A stretch of DNA of 62,202 bases from an uncultured Erysipelotrichaceae bacterium (lineage in GTDB: Bacteria; Bacillota_I; Bacilli_A; Erysipelotrichales; Erysipelotrichaceae): assembly GCA_944326825.1 (NCBI GenBank), contig CALVFL010000029.1:1-62202 (forward strand), read 5' to 3'. The translations under genes were made by a program, and so were the position numbers. Shown here one piece after another: positions 6,858-15,311 of this stretch (the stretch's first letter is position 1; each line of letters opens with the position of its first letter). A model generated the notes under the pieces. The model had not been told where the DNA came from, made no database searches, and saw only the letters and a list, made by a program, of their open reading frames with translations.

Positions 6858-7844
6858 ATGTTAGGAAACAACTTAAAGAAATTAAGAGAAAAGAAAGGTC
6901 TGTCGCAAACGGCTCTTTCTGAAGTATTGCACGTATCCCCGCAAGCCATCAGCAAGTGGGAAAATGGCGTCAGTGACCCCGATATCGAAATGCTGCCCAA
7001 AATCGCATCCTTTTTCGGTTCGACCATTGACGAATTATTTGACTATGACAAAGCCTTGGAATATGAAAGGATCGATAAAGCCATCGAAAACGGCTATACC
7101 TTAGATAATGTACTCTTTGAAAGTTTTGAGAGCTTCCTTTTAAAAGAGATTGCCCTTGATCCGAACGATCATCGTCCGATCAGTACCATTGCCGATCTTT
7201 ATCTCTTTCATGCCTGCCGTCTGAAAGAAAAAGCGATCGCTTATGCTTATCAGGCTTTAAATCTTAAAAAAGACAATGTCTTTGATCTCAACACTTTAAA
7301 CAATGCCTCAAACGGCGTCATTGAAGATTATAATATCTCCTGTCATAATAAGCTGATCGCTAAACTTTATTCTCTTAACGGAGGACCCCATACGATCAGG
7401 TTTCTCATCCGCAATCTCATCGCTGATCATCGTTTAGATGAAGCGAAAGCCCTTTTGTGTAAATGTGATGAAGCTGACAGGGAATATTATGAAGTAAGGA
7501 TCAAAGAGGCAGAAGATGGTTTTAAAGCCTGTATAGATGATTATAAAAAACTTTATGAAAGCGATAACTGGCTCACTCTTTTAAATACCGCCAATCGTTT
7601 CAGCAAGCATCATGCCTTTAAAGAAGCTATTCCCTACTATCAAAAAGCCCATGAGCTTTGCCCAAGACCACGTTATACCGATATGTTGGCATCCCTTGCC
7701 TATATCAGTGAAAACATGGGCGAAAGTGAAGAAGCCATCAAATACTTTAAGGCTGAATTAAAACTGCTCAAAGATGAATGGCAGATAACCAAAGGCGAAC
7801 AAACAGAAGCCATCAAAAAGAATATCGAAAGGCTAAAGAAATGA
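6858..7844 (+). CDS. XRE-family regulator with TPR-like C-terminus (328 aa)
   Basis: The N-terminal 65 residues are an XRE helix-turn-helix (LREKKGLSQTALSEVLHVSP..ISKWENG.SDPDIEMLPKIASFF). Residues about 70-328 are helical tetratricopeptide-like repeats, clearest near the end (AIPYYQKAHELCPRPRYTD and EEAIKYFKAEL). The layout resembles RRNPP-type peptide-responsive regulators, but no small peptide gene is visible next to it. AAGGAGGA precedes the ATG, and a strong terminator begins at the stop codon. It is divergent from the DUF975 fusion gene. Target unknown. Confidence 0.8.
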   Translation: MLGNNLKKLREKKGLSQTALSEVLHVSPQAISKWENGVSDPDIEMLPKIASFFGSTIDELFDYDKALEYERIDKAIENGYTLDNVLFESFESFLLKEIALDPNDHRPISTIADLYLFHACRLKEKAIAYAYQALNLKKDNVFDLNTLNNASNGVIEDYNISCHNKLIAKLYSLNGGPHTIRFLIRNLIADHRLDEAKALLCKCDEADREYYEVRIKEAEDGFKACIDDYKKLYESDNWLTLLNTANRFSKHHAFKEAIPYYQKAHELCPRPRYTDMLASLAYISENMGESEEAIKYFKAELKLLKDEWQITKGEQTEAIKKNIERLKK

Positions 7845-7868
7845 TCACGAGTAAATCGTGATCTTTTT
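7843..7868 (+). terminator. Terminator of the XRE-TPR gene
   Basis: GATCACGA-GTAAA-TCGTGATC is an 8-bp perfect stem followed by TTTTT. It starts one base into the stop codon. Confidence 0.85.
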
Positions 7869-7872
7869 ACAG

Positions 7873-7927
7873 TTGACAAGTTTTTAATAAATACTATAAT
7901 TAAATGGTTCATACTATGAACTATTTA
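7873..7927 (+). promoter_or_regulatory. Strong promoter with overlapping operator-like palindrome
   Basis: TTGACA (7873-7878), a 16-bp spacer and TATAAT (7895-7900) give a near-consensus sigma-70 promoter. Directly after the -10, 7901-7927 is a 27-bp palindrome with 13-base arms (one mismatch) around a central C: TAAATGGTTCATA / TATGAACTATTTA. Covering the start site, it is placed for a dimeric repressor to block the hydrolase gene; it could also fold as a 5' hairpin in the mRNA. Confidence 0.75.
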
Positions 7928-7939
7928 ATGAGGTAATCT

Positions 7940-8911
7940 ATGTTAAAAAAGAAAAAATTCTGGATCATATCTTTAAGCAGTTTATTAGTCATCGTCACTC
8001 TTTTGACAGTCTTTATCGGCAATTACTTTGTCGATTTCGCTTTAGTCAGGGCAGATGTCAAGAATGTGACCCCAGAGGCAGAGCTGAACAAGGAATATAC
8101 GGAAGATGAAAAGATCATCGATGAAAATATCAGGATCGAAGATGAAGCGATCGCTGAATTTGAAAAAAATGTCACTATCAATAAGGCATCTTTGATTTCT
8201 GATGACGGCTTGAAACTTGTGGCTGATGAGATCATCAGCGATGAGAATGCTCCCTGGGTCATCCTGGTCCATGGCTATAGCGGCTATAAAGAAAGCATGT
8301 ATGGTTTTGCCTATCGCTATTATGATCAGGGCTTTAATATCCTTATTCCTGATCTTAGAGCGCATGGTGAAAGCGAGGGTGAATATATCGGCATGGGCTG
8401 GCTAGATCGTCTGGATATGCTTAAATGGATCGATCACATCACTCAAAAAGATCCTGATGCCAAGATCGTCATGCACGGCATCTCGATGGGAGCAGCCACC
8501 GTCATGATGACATCCGGTGAAAATCTGCCTGACAATGTCAAAGTGATGATCGAAGATTGCGGCTATACTTCAGTCTGGGACATCTTTGAAGACGAACTGG
8601 AAGCTTTATTCGGCTTGCCTTCTTTCCCGATCCTTGATATGTCAAATATCATGGCTAACCTAAGAGCCCATTATGATCTCAAAGCTGCCAGCAGTTTAGA
8701 TCAGGTCGCTAAAAATGAATTGCCGATGCTGTTTATCCATGGCGATAATGATAACTTCGTCAAAAGCGAGATGTTGAATCCGCTTTATGAAGCCTCTAAA
8801 GGTCCTAAAGAAAAGCTCCTCATCAAAGGAGCCGGTCATGGTGAAGCCAAGCTTCGTGATCCTGATACATACTTCTTAGCAGTATTTAATTTTATCGAAG
8901 AATATCTTTAA
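7940..8911 (+). CDS. Membrane-anchored alpha/beta hydrolase, YqkD-like (323 aa)
   Basis: A basic N-terminus and one membrane segment (residues about 7-28) are followed by an acidic linker and an alpha/beta hydrolase domain. Visible are the oxyanion strand LVHGYSGYKE, the nucleophile elbow GISMG (Ser near residue 181), an acid in FIHGDNDNFV and the histidine in GAGHGEAK. This is the set found in Bacillus YqkD-type hydrolases; the natural substrate is unknown. The active site should face outside. A near-consensus promoter covered by a 27-bp palindrome indicates repressor-controlled expression. It converges on the DHHW gene with no gap. Confidence 0.8.
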   Translation: MLKKKKFWIISLSSLLVIVTLLTVFIGNYFVDFALVRADVKNVTPEAELNKEYTEDEKIIDENIRIEDEAIAEFEKNVTINKASLISDDGLKLVADEIISDENAPWVILVHGYSGYKESMYGFAYRYYDQGFNILIPDLRAHGESEGEYIGMGWLDRLDMLKWIDHITQKDPDAKIVMHGISMGAATVMMTSGENLPDNVKVMIEDCGYTSVWDIFEDELEALFGLPSFPILDMSNIMANLRAHYDLKAASSLDQVAKNELPMLFIHGDNDNFVKSEMLNPLYEASKGPKEKLLIKGAGHGEAKLRDPDTYFLAVFNFIEEYL

Positions 8912-9964
8912 CTAGCGGATGGCATAAGAATTAAATACTTCTGTGCCATAGATAAATAAAGTGACAGCTTTTTCATCAAGATCAAGTTCACTTAAAAGTT
9001 CACGATTATAATATCTTAGATCAATAATATCGATCTCTTTAAAAGAAAGACTTAAAAGCGGTAATAGACTGGAAGCGTAAGAATCTCTGAAAACGATCAG
9101 TTTATCATCGCTTTTTATATTATTGTTGACGATCTTGATATAAGCTTCCGGTCCGCCCAAAAATAAACTGTAGGCATCCGGCGAGGTTAGTTCTTTCGTT
9201 TCGTACATACTGATAATGCCATCTTCCAGACTATAGATCTCAAGATCAGCGAACAGATCGCTGTCAAGATAAAAGAGAGTATCTGCCTTTATGAGTCCGC
9301 TGATATTTGCGTATAAAGAACCATAGAAAGGATAGTATTCTTTTATTTCATATTCTGTATCGATGTAGTCCACACCTAGACTTTGACATAAAAACTTGGC
9401 TATATCTTCGATCTTATCTTGCCGCCAATGAATATCGGTCCGATAGTAATCATCTAAACTGAGCAGTTCTTTTAGATCGATATAGGCAATATCGCTGTTA
9501 TCTTCAATGATCTTTTTGATCTCATCATAAGTTTGCATATCAAAGCCGGATGTCAGATACTCATTCTTGGAAGGGATGATCGCAAGATAACTGTTTTGAA
9601 AATCTTCCTTTAATTCATTGATGATCTGAAGATTATGCCTGATCGCACTCTCATCGATCTTTTCTCTTTTAAAAAGGAAGCCATCATAAGAAAAGATATC
9701 GTTATATTCTTTGATCATCAAAAGATCGCTGATCACAAAACCTTTAGCCTTTCTGAAAAGATCCCGATATAAAAAGTGATCACTGTAATACTTATCAGCC
9801 TCATCAAAAAAGTCATCATTAAAATGTCCATTTTCAATGAACCCCGGATATTCCTCAAGGACTCTTCTTTCGGAATACAAGACATCGATACCGTTGAATA
9901 AAGCTCCTAAGCCCCCAGCACAAATAAACAGCATGAATATGACGATCAATAACTTATTCTTCAT
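8912..9964 (-). CDS. DHHW-family secreted protein, O-acetylation partner (350 aa)
   Basis: It has one N-terminal membrane anchor (residues about 4-22) and an extracytoplasmic domain. The motif TDIHW near residue 175 corresponds to the DHHW box, and FRDSYASSLLP near 297 resembles the catalytic Ser motif of AlgJ/AlgX-type SGNH proteins. It follows the MBOAT gene by 2 bp. MBOAT plus DHHW/AlgJ-like pairs are known to transfer acetyl groups to exported polysaccharides or wall polymers. The polymer here is not identified because no glycosyltransferases flank the pair. Confidence 0.8.
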   Translation of the reverse strand: MKNKLLIVIFMLFICAGGLGALFNGIDVLYSERRVLEEYPGFIENGHFNDDFFDEADKYYSDHFLYRDLFRKAKGFVISDLLMIKEYNDIFSYDGFLFKREKIDESAIRHNLQIINELKEDFQNSYLAIIPSKNEYLTSGFDMQTYDEIKKIIEDNSDIAYIDLKELLSLDDYYRTDIHWRQDKIEDIAKFLCQSLGVDYIDTEYEIKEYYPFYGSLYANISGLIKADTLFYLDSDLFADLEIYSLEDGIISMYETKELTSPDAYSLFLGGPEAYIKIVNNNIKSDDKLIVFRDSYASSLLPLLSLSFKEIDIIDLRYYNRELLSELDLDEKAVTLFIYGTEVFNSYAIR

Positions 9965-9966
9965 AA

Positions 9967-11307
9967 CTAAAACCTGAAATATAAAAACGGATTAAAACTC
10001 TCATCCAGCATAAAGCCGGTCGATACGACAAGCAGCACGATCACCATGACGATCTCAAGATAAGGGTAGTTTTTAAAATACTTCCCGTAGCTTTTGAATA
10101 AAGGCGTCGCCCCGAGTAAAGCAACGATCAAAAAGATCAAGTAATTCTTTAAATAGTAGATGCTTTCAGGAGTGATAAACGGTACACCGATGCCAAATAA
10201 ACCTTTGACATTTATAAGCAGAGCCTCAAGGTCGGTATTAGAAAAGATCACAAAACTGAAAACAGTAAGAAGGAAGGTATAAAGAGTAGCCAGACAGGGA
10301 TGTTTCTTTAATATATTTCCCAAGCAATACTTCTCTAAGATAATAAAGAAAGCAAAGTACAGACCCCAAAACATAAAGTTCCAGTTGGCTCCATGCCAAA
10401 AGCCGGTCAAAAACCAGACGATCAGGATATTGCGGATATATTTAATATTCGACACTCGAGAGCCGCCTAAAGGGATATAGACATAATCTTTAAAGAACGA
10501 TGACAGACTGATATGCCACCTCGTCCAGAACTCCCGAATACTCTTGGCGATGAAAGGGTAATTGAAATTCTCAAGAAAATGAAAGCCGAAGAAAAGTCCC
10601 ATACCGATGGCCATATCACTGTAGGCGCTGAAATCATAATAGATCTGCAAAGCATCAAAGATAGCATCTAACCAGTAAGCAATAACGCTCATCTCATTAA
10701 GACTGCTTAAAACTAAAGCCAGCTCACCCAAAGTATTAGCGATGACCAGTTTTTTAAAAAGACCGATACAGAATCTTCTGATCCCCAAAGCAAATTCAGA
10801 TACATTTTCATTACGCTCGTGGAGTTCTTTAGCGATCGTTTCATATCTCACGATCGGACCGGCGATTAACTGCGGAAACATAGAAAGATAAGCGGAGAAA
10901 TTGATAAGACTTTTTTCAGCTGGAATATCTTTGCGATAGACATCGATGAGATAACTGATGCCCTGAAAACTGAAAAAAGAGATACCGATCGGCAAGATGA
11001 TATTAGAATAGATATTAAAGAAACTTAAAAAGAAGTTGGTATATTTAAAATAGAGCAAGGCCAAAAGATCGATGATGACTCCGATGGCCAGAGTATGCTT
11101 ATAAGGGTATCTGGCAATGATCTTGCCCCAGAGATAATTAAAGACACATTCAAAGACCAGGATCAAAACATAGCCTTTTTCTCCGTAAAAATAGAAAAAG
11201 ATACTGCTTATAAGCAGGATGATATTGCGATATCTTGGCAGAAGATAATAGACAATAATAACGATCGGTAAAAAATAAAATAAGAAACTTACACTTGAAA
11301 ATACCAT
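9967..11307 (-). CDS. MBOAT O-acyltransferase, AlgI/DltB-like (446 aa)
   Basis: A polytopic protein of about 10-12 helices with the MBOAT core: WTRWHISLSSFFKDYVYIPL near residue 270 and FLTGFWHGANWNFMFWG near 310, containing the invariant His. It starts with the AlgI-type MVFSSVSFLFYFLPIV. Such proteins carry acetyl groups across the membrane to a partner such as the DHHW protein encoded next. No clear ribosome binding site precedes the ATG; the region upstream is the terminator of the lipoprotein gene. Confidence 0.85.
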   Translation of the reverse strand: MVFSSVSFLFYFLPIVIIVYYLLPRYRNIILLISSIFFYFYGEKGYVLILVFECVFNYLWGKIIARYPYKHTLAIGVIIDLLALLYFKYTNFFLSFFNIYSNIILPIGISFFSFQGISYLIDVYRKDIPAEKSLINFSAYLSMFPQLIAGPIVRYETIAKELHERNENVSEFALGIRRFCIGLFKKLVIANTLGELALVLSSLNEMSVIAYWLDAIFDALQIYYDFSAYSDMAIGMGLFFGFHFLENFNYPFIAKSIREFWTRWHISLSSFFKDYVYIPLGGSRVSNIKYIRNILIVWFLTGFWHGANWNFMFWGLYFAFFIILEKYCLGNILKKHPCLATLYTFLLTVFSFVIFSNTDLEALLINVKGLFGIGVPFITPESIYYLKNYLIFLIVALLGATPLFKSYGKYFKNYPYLEIVMVIVLLVVSTGFMLDESFNPFLYFRF

Positions 11308-11312
11308 AATAA

Positions 11313-11345
11313 AAATAAGACCTTTTTAATTATAAGGCCTTATTT
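11313..11345 (-). terminator. Terminator of the 11340-11810 lipoprotein gene
   Basis: A 12-bp stem with one imperfect pair (AAATAAGGCCTT / AAGGTCTTATTT) overlaps the stop codon and is followed by T-rich sequence on the minus strand. Confidence 0.7.
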
Positions 11346-11810
11346 GATATTTTCAAAATTTTCAACTATTTTATCGCTTAATCCTAAAGCATCTACAACG
11401 ACTAGGATCACATTGCCACGGTTTTCTATGACTAAATCATCTTTTTCAATACCTACACATACCCACTTATATGTATTGATACTGTCTTTGATAGTATTCA
11501 TCACAGCTTCAACATCTTTTTCATCGACTCTGACTAAGACTACCGAATGAGCGATCGATCCGATCAATGACTCGGAAGCAATAGCCTCTTCAAATTCTAA
11601 TCCAGAAGTACCTAAATACCAGTTCTCATTATCAGCTGTTACAGCAACATGTTCGCTTAGCATCGGCAGATCTTCTTCAGGGATCCCTTCATAGAGTTTA
11701 TCCATGATGTCATCAAGACTCATGGCATTGATACTGTCACTGCTGTTTGAGCAAGCGACTAAACCAAGACTGAGCAAAGCCACGAGCAATAGTGTTAAGA
11801 TCTTTTTCAT
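11340..11810 (-). CDS. Small lipoprotein, DUF4358-like (156 aa)
   Basis: A lipoprotein signal peptide (MKKILTLLLVALL) ends in LVAC, the lipobox, so the mature protein begins at the Cys and is anchored outside the membrane. The ~130-residue remainder has the DUF4358 feel: LDDIMDKLYEG, SIAHSVVLVRV, and a C-terminal strand VILVVVDALG. The start at 11810 is chosen because GGAAGGAG lies 6 nt before it; the ATG two codons earlier would abut the Shine-Dalgarno. It has its own promoter (TTGAGC-17-TATAAT). Function unknown. Confidence 0.75.
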   Translation of the reverse strand: MKKILTLLLVALLSLGLVACSNSSDSINAMSLDDIMDKLYEGIPEEDLPMLSEHVAVTADNENWYLGTSGLEFEEAIASESLIGSIAHSVVLVRVDEKDVEAVMNTIKDSINTYKWVCVGIEKDDLVIENRGNVILVVVDALGLSDKIVENFENIK

Positions 11811-11837
11811 TTTCATCTCCTTCCCTTGGGCTTGTTT

Positions 11838-11866
11838 ATTATAACAGAATAAAAAAAGAGGCTCAA
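11838..11866 (-). promoter_or_regulatory. Promoter of the small lipoprotein gene
   Basis: On the minus strand TTGAGC (11861-11866), 17 bp, TATAAT (11838-11843). The -35 lies inside the terminator of the preceding gene. Confidence 0.65.
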
Positions 11867-11881
11867 CCAAGTGAACCTCTT
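11849..11881 (-). terminator. Terminator of the two-repeat lipoprotein gene
   Basis: A 10-bp stem with one U.G pair (AAGAGGTTCA / TGAGCCTCTT) is followed by seven T on the minus strand. Confidence 0.8.
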
Positions 11882-11904
11882 AAATTTGCAATTTGAACTA
11901 AAAC

Positions 11905-12957
11905 TTATTCAGCAGCTTCGCAAGCAGCTACAACAGCAGCGTTAAGATCAACAACGCTCATTGTGCAAGAAGTAGCTAGATCAACTGGTCCGCTATGGTT
12001 TTCAGTATCAAGTTCCATACCTTCAACATCAGCAGCAGTCTTGCCGACTAAGTATTTTTCGTAAGCAGCAGCCTGTTCATACCATTCGCCGCCGCCTTCA
12101 ATGTTACCCATCTGAGCAGAAGTATCTTTCATGCCGTAGTCTTCTTTCTTTTCGACTTTAGTTCTTAAATCAACTGTTTCGGCAGTAGCTTCTGTAGCAC
12201 CAGTAGTAGTGATGTCTTTGATACCCTGTTGAGCAACGTCAACATGAACAGCAACGATCTTGCCGTCAGCATCTAAGGCAACAGCAGCGATAGAAGTGTC
12301 GTATTGAGCTGTACCAGTAGCATCAGCAGTAGCGCTTTCAGCAGTTGGAGAAGTTACGCTGGCAAAACCGAATGTAGCAGCACCGCTAACTTCAGTAGCA
12401 TTTTCGATAGCATTCAAAACAGCTTTGTTGAATTCAGCAACACTGATAGTGCAAGAAGTAGCTAAATCAACCGGGCTTCCATGGTCGCCGCCAAGTTCCA
12501 TACCTTCAACATCAGCAGCAGTCTTGCCGACTAAGTATTCTTCATAAGCAGCAGCCTGTTCGAACCATTCACCGCCGCCTTCAATGTTACCAATCTGAGC
12601 AGAAGTTTCCTTCATGCCATAATCGTTACCTCTGTTTAATTTAGTAGGGATAACATCAGCAGTTACTTCACCAGCAGCTGTCCAGTTAGCAGTTTCCTGA
12701 GCAACGTCGATCTTGACGTCTTTAATAACGCCTTCGCTGTCTAATACAACATAAGCGTATGTAGAGTTGACTTGGAATTCACCTTCCTCATCAGCAGTAG
12801 CGCTAGAAACGCTAACAGAGTTTGAAACACCTAAACCGAATTTAACTGTTTCAGCAGTAGTATCATCACCTGCAGGTGTTTCGTCAGTTGTATTTGAACA
12901 AGCGACTAAACCTACAGCCATCAATACTGTTAATAATAAAGCTAATAATTTTTTCAT
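11905..12957 (-). CDS. Lipoprotein with two tandem FMN-binding-like repeats (350 aa)
   Basis: The signal peptide ends in LVAC (lipobox). The mature part is an internal duplication: residues about 40-185 and 200-350 each contain a DxxGxI strand, DYGMK.TSAQ.GNIEGGGEW, EQAAAYE.YLVGKTAADVEG and a DLATSCT motif near the end. The order of elements resembles extracellular FMN_bind domains, but TSCT stands where SGAT, the flavin-attachment motif, is expected, so this assignment is tentative. Consensus promoter, strong ribosome binding site and alanine-rich, biased codon use suggest high expression. Confidence 0.75.
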   Translation of the reverse strand: MKKLLALLLTVLMAVGLVACSNTTDETPAGDDTTAETVKFGLGVSNSVSVSSATADEEGEFQVNSTYAYVVLDSEGVIKDVKIDVAQETANWTAAGEVTADVIPTKLNRGNDYGMKETSAQIGNIEGGGEWFEQAAAYEEYLVGKTAADVEGMELGGDHGSPVDLATSCTISVAEFNKAVLNAIENATEVSGAATFGFASVTSPTAESATADATGTAQYDTSIAAVALDADGKIVAVHVDVAQQGIKDITTTGATEATAETVDLRTKVEKKEDYGMKDTSAQMGNIEGGGEWYEQAAAYEKYLVGKTAADVEGMELDTENHSGPVDLATSCTMSVVDLNAAVVAACEAAE

Positions 12958-12985
12958 AAGTATTTATTTTTCCTCCTCATTCGTT

Positions 12986-13014
12986 ATTATACATTCATGG
13001 TTGATATATTTCAA
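12986..13014 (-). promoter_or_regulatory. Promoter of the two-repeat lipoprotein gene
   Basis: On the minus strand TTGAAA (13009-13014), 17 bp, TATAAT (12986-12991), about 28 bp before the start codon, with GAGGAGG between. Confidence 0.8.
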
Positions 13015-13085
13015 TAATTATTGTGATAAATTTGACAAGGTGAACTTAATCGTCTTTTAACCTCTTTTTCAACTTGATCTAACAT

Positions 13086-13112
13086 ATACAAAAAGTCCTT
13101 TACAAGGACTTT
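13086..13112 (-). terminator. Terminator of the HAD-YbaK-RluA operon
   Basis: AAAGTCCTT / AAGGACTTT, a 9-bp stem with a 3-nt loop and T run on the minus strand. It overlaps the stop of the HAD gene. Confidence 0.75.
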
Positions 13113-13813
13113 AGATAGGCTTCTAAATCATCAAACGATCCTTTAGGCCCATCGTATTTGGGATCGTCATTGATCGGATAATCATTCAGATAAAAGACTT
13201 TCAGACCGTTCTTTAAGGCCGGGTAGATGTCATCATTCAGATCGTTGCCGATCATGATCGTTTCTTCAGCTTCAAGAGCGAGTTTATCGATAAGTTCCTT
13301 ATAATATAAAGGATTAGGCTTGCAGTAAGTAGAATTCTCGTATGTCGTCACATAATCAAAATCTTCTAAACTCTTGCCAAGCCAGTTGAGTCTTTTATTG
13401 ACAGCGCTTTTTGGAAAGACGGGGCTGGTGGCGACAATGACTTTATAGTCGCCGTTTAAGATCTCTTCAAGAAACTCTAAACTGTTCTTATTGTCACTTA
13501 AAACACTCTTGGCTTCATCAAAATCCTTCTCGTAGAATTCATCAAAGAGTTTTTTAGTAGTGTCCATATCAAAAGGCAGATGACCCTTGGCATAGCTTTC
13601 ATACTCTTTGAAAAAACGTTCTTCATTAGTCATTGTGCCATCGTTGGCTAAAACTTTATAGGTGGCTTTCATGATGTCTTTGACAAGAGCGTCGCCATCA
13701 TAGCCAAGCGGCACCATCTTTTTAAGAAGCAGTTTAAAGTAATACTTTAAAAACACTTCGTTATCCATCGGCAACAGCGTGCCATCCAGATCAAACAATA
13801 TATTCTTAATCAT
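13100..13813 (-). CDS. HAD-superfamily hydrolase (237 aa)
   Basis: HAD motifs are complete: motif I DLDGTLLP (residues 8-15, catalytic Asp), motif II VATSP near 130, motif III Lys in YCKPNP, and motif IV MIGNDLNDDI near 190. A helical cap lies between motifs I and II. This arrangement fits phosphatases of the phosphoglycolate/5'-nucleotidase type; the substrate is unknown. The start overlaps the ybaK stop by 8 nt, so the two are translationally coupled. Last gene of a three-gene operon. Confidence 0.85.
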   Translation of the reverse strand: MIKNILFDLDGTLLPMDNEVFLKYYFKLLLKKMVPLGYDGDALVKDIMKATYKVLANDGTMTNEERFFKEYESYAKGHLPFDMDTTKKLFDEFYEKDFDEAKSVLSDNKNSLEFLEEILNGDYKVIVATSPVFPKSAVNKRLNWLGKSLEDFDYVTTYENSTYCKPNPLYYKELIDKLALEAEETIMIGNDLNDDIYPALKNGLKVFYLNDYPINDDPKYDGPKGSFDDLEAYLKSL

Positions 13814-14294
13814 CTTTTTCCTCGCTTACATCTAAAACTTTCGCATTCAATATCTTCTTTAGATCATCGACAGCCACTTTTAAAGAGATACCCTTCATCC
13901 CGCCGCTGATGATGATCTTTGAGCTTTGTTCAACACTTTTATCAAGGACAGTCACATGGTTTTTCCTGATGCCAAGCGGCGATACACTGCCCCTTTCATA
14001 ACCGACTTCTTTTAAGAGATCTTTCACATGCAGCATCTTCAGATCTTTGACCTTTAAAGCTTTAGCCGCCTTTTTAAGATCGATATTATCAAAAGCCCTG
14101 ATCACGATGATGTAAAGATCATTCTCGTGTTTTAAAGCCAGAGTCTTATAAGAGATCGATAGATCTACACCCAAAATATTAGCCACATTGACGGCTGAAA
14201 ACTCTAAATCACCGATATCATAATAGAGAGCTTCATATTCGATCCTGGCTTTATCTAAAAAACGCATCGCATTAGTTTTAATATTCTTCGCCAT
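13806..14294 (-). CDS. ybaK: YbaK/EbsC-type aminoacyl-tRNA deacylase
   Basis: 162 aa, the usual length for Cys-tRNA(Pro)/Cys-tRNA deacylases, which remove wrongly attached cysteine from tRNA(Pro). Family motifs are visible: KTNAMR at the start, SISYKTLALK containing the conserved lysine, GYERGSVSPLGI, and IISGG near the end. It overlaps the upstream RluA gene by 17 nt and the HAD gene by 8 nt, so all three form a tight operon. The paralog may instead act on other mischarged tRNAs, which sequence cannot settle. Confidence 0.85.
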   Translation of the reverse strand: MAKNIKTNAMRFLDKARIEYEALYYDIGDLEFSAVNVANILGVDLSISYKTLALKHENDLYIIVIRAFDNIDLKKAAKALKVKDLKMLHVKDLLKEVGYERGSVSPLGIRKNHVTVLDKSVEQSSKIIISGGMKGISLKVAVDDLKKILNAKVLDVSEEKDD

Positions 14295-15174
14295 ATTTCA
14301 ACAATTCCCTGAAATCACTGTCAAGTTTAAGCCGTACTTTAACCATCTCTTCTTTTAAAGGATGATAGAACTCTGTTTCATAAGCACATAGACCCATCCT
14401 TTTTAAAAGCTTGGAAGGTCGGCCATACAATTCATCATTGATGATTGGGTGTCCGATCGAAGCCAAGTGGACTCTGATCTGATGAGTACGGCCGGTCCTT
14501 AGTTCACACTTGAAGACGCTGTATTCATCATCGCTGTATAATGTCTTGACTAAAGTCTTGGCTTCTTTGCCTCTTTTAGCGATGACCATCTTATTTTTAT
14601 CATGCCGGTCTGATCCGATATTCTTATTGATGACCAGTTCTTTAAAGTCGGCTTTATTTTCGCAAATGGCGATATAGTTGCGTTTGATCTGTTTAAAACT
14701 CAAATACTGATCTAATAACGGTTTAAAGATCGGACTTTTAGAAAAGATGACAAGTCCGCTCGTTTCAACATCTAAGCGCTGGATAGACTTGTTTTCGCCA
14801 GGCAGATGATGCTTAGCCAAATATGAGCCGACAAGATCTTCCAAAGTTATGACTTCTTTGCCGTCGCTATGCACTAACATGCCGTTTGGTTTATTGGCGA
14901 TAAGAAACAGCTCATCTTCATAAACGATCGAAGGATCATCTTTTAAGATCGGATAGTCATGGGCAAAAGGGTATAAGTCGATCGCTAAAGTATCGCCCTT
15001 TAAAGCACTCTCTCTTTTAACGCTTTCCTCATCAATCCTGATCCATTTATTCTGGATCAAAAGATGCTGGATCTTTTTAGAAGGAATGAGAGTATCAAAA
15101 AAGTCCTGTATCATATCATAATACAAAGACTTGATCGCAATATATAAAGCAGTATCACTTACATAATATTCCAT
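14278..15174 (-). CDS. RluA-family RNA pseudouridine synthase (298 aa)
   Basis: The catalytic motif RLDVETSGLVIFSKS near residue 120 has the invariant Asp, and C-terminal LRTGRTHQIRVHLASIGHPI near 215 is diagnostic for RluA/RluD-type synthases, which isomerise uridine in rRNA or tRNA. The N-terminal 70 residues are a short S4-like region. A TAGAAT extended -10 box ends 7 nt before the ATG with no ribosome binding site, so the mRNA may be leaderless. Which U it modifies cannot be read from sequence. Confidence 0.85.
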   Translation of the reverse strand: MEYYVSDTALYIAIKSLYYDMIQDFFDTLIPSKKIQHLLIQNKWIRIDEESVKRESALKGDTLAIDLYPFAHDYPILKDDPSIVYEDELFLIANKPNGMLVHSDGKEVITLEDLVGSYLAKHHLPGENKSIQRLDVETSGLVIFSKSPIFKPLLDQYLSFKQIKRNYIAICENKADFKELVINKNIGSDRHDKNKMVIAKRGKEAKTLVKTLYSDDEYSVFKCELRTGRTHQIRVHLASIGHPIINDELYGRPSKLLKRMGLCAYETEFYHPLKEEMVKVRLKLDSDFRELLKYGEEY

Positions 15175-15181
15175 ATCTAGT

Positions 15182-15187
15182 ATTCTA
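15182..15187 (-). promoter_or_regulatory. -10 box of rluA-family gene, leaderless type
   Basis: TGTTAGAAT on the minus strand is an extended -10. Only 7 nt separate it from the ATG at 15174, and no Shine-Dalgarno is present. Confidence 0.5.
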
Positions 15188-15239
15188 ACACATGATCTTT
15201 ATTTTTTAGCCATCATTTGCCAAACAGAAGTTTAATCAT

Positions 15240-15287
15240 TTTACAACGCCTGTTATTAAAGATATAATGAATATAAAGAATTCTTTA
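15240..15287 (+). promoter_or_regulatory. Promoter and operator of the AbrB-PIN module
   Basis: TTTACA (15240-15245), 17 bp, TATAAT (15263-15268). The start region carries a perfect 14-bp palindrome TAAAGAATTCTTTA (15274-15287), with a partial copy ATAAAGAAAT following, suited to autorepression by the AbrB-type antitoxin. Confidence 0.75.
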
Positions 15288-15311
15288 ATTATAAAGAAAT
15301 GGAGGCATATT

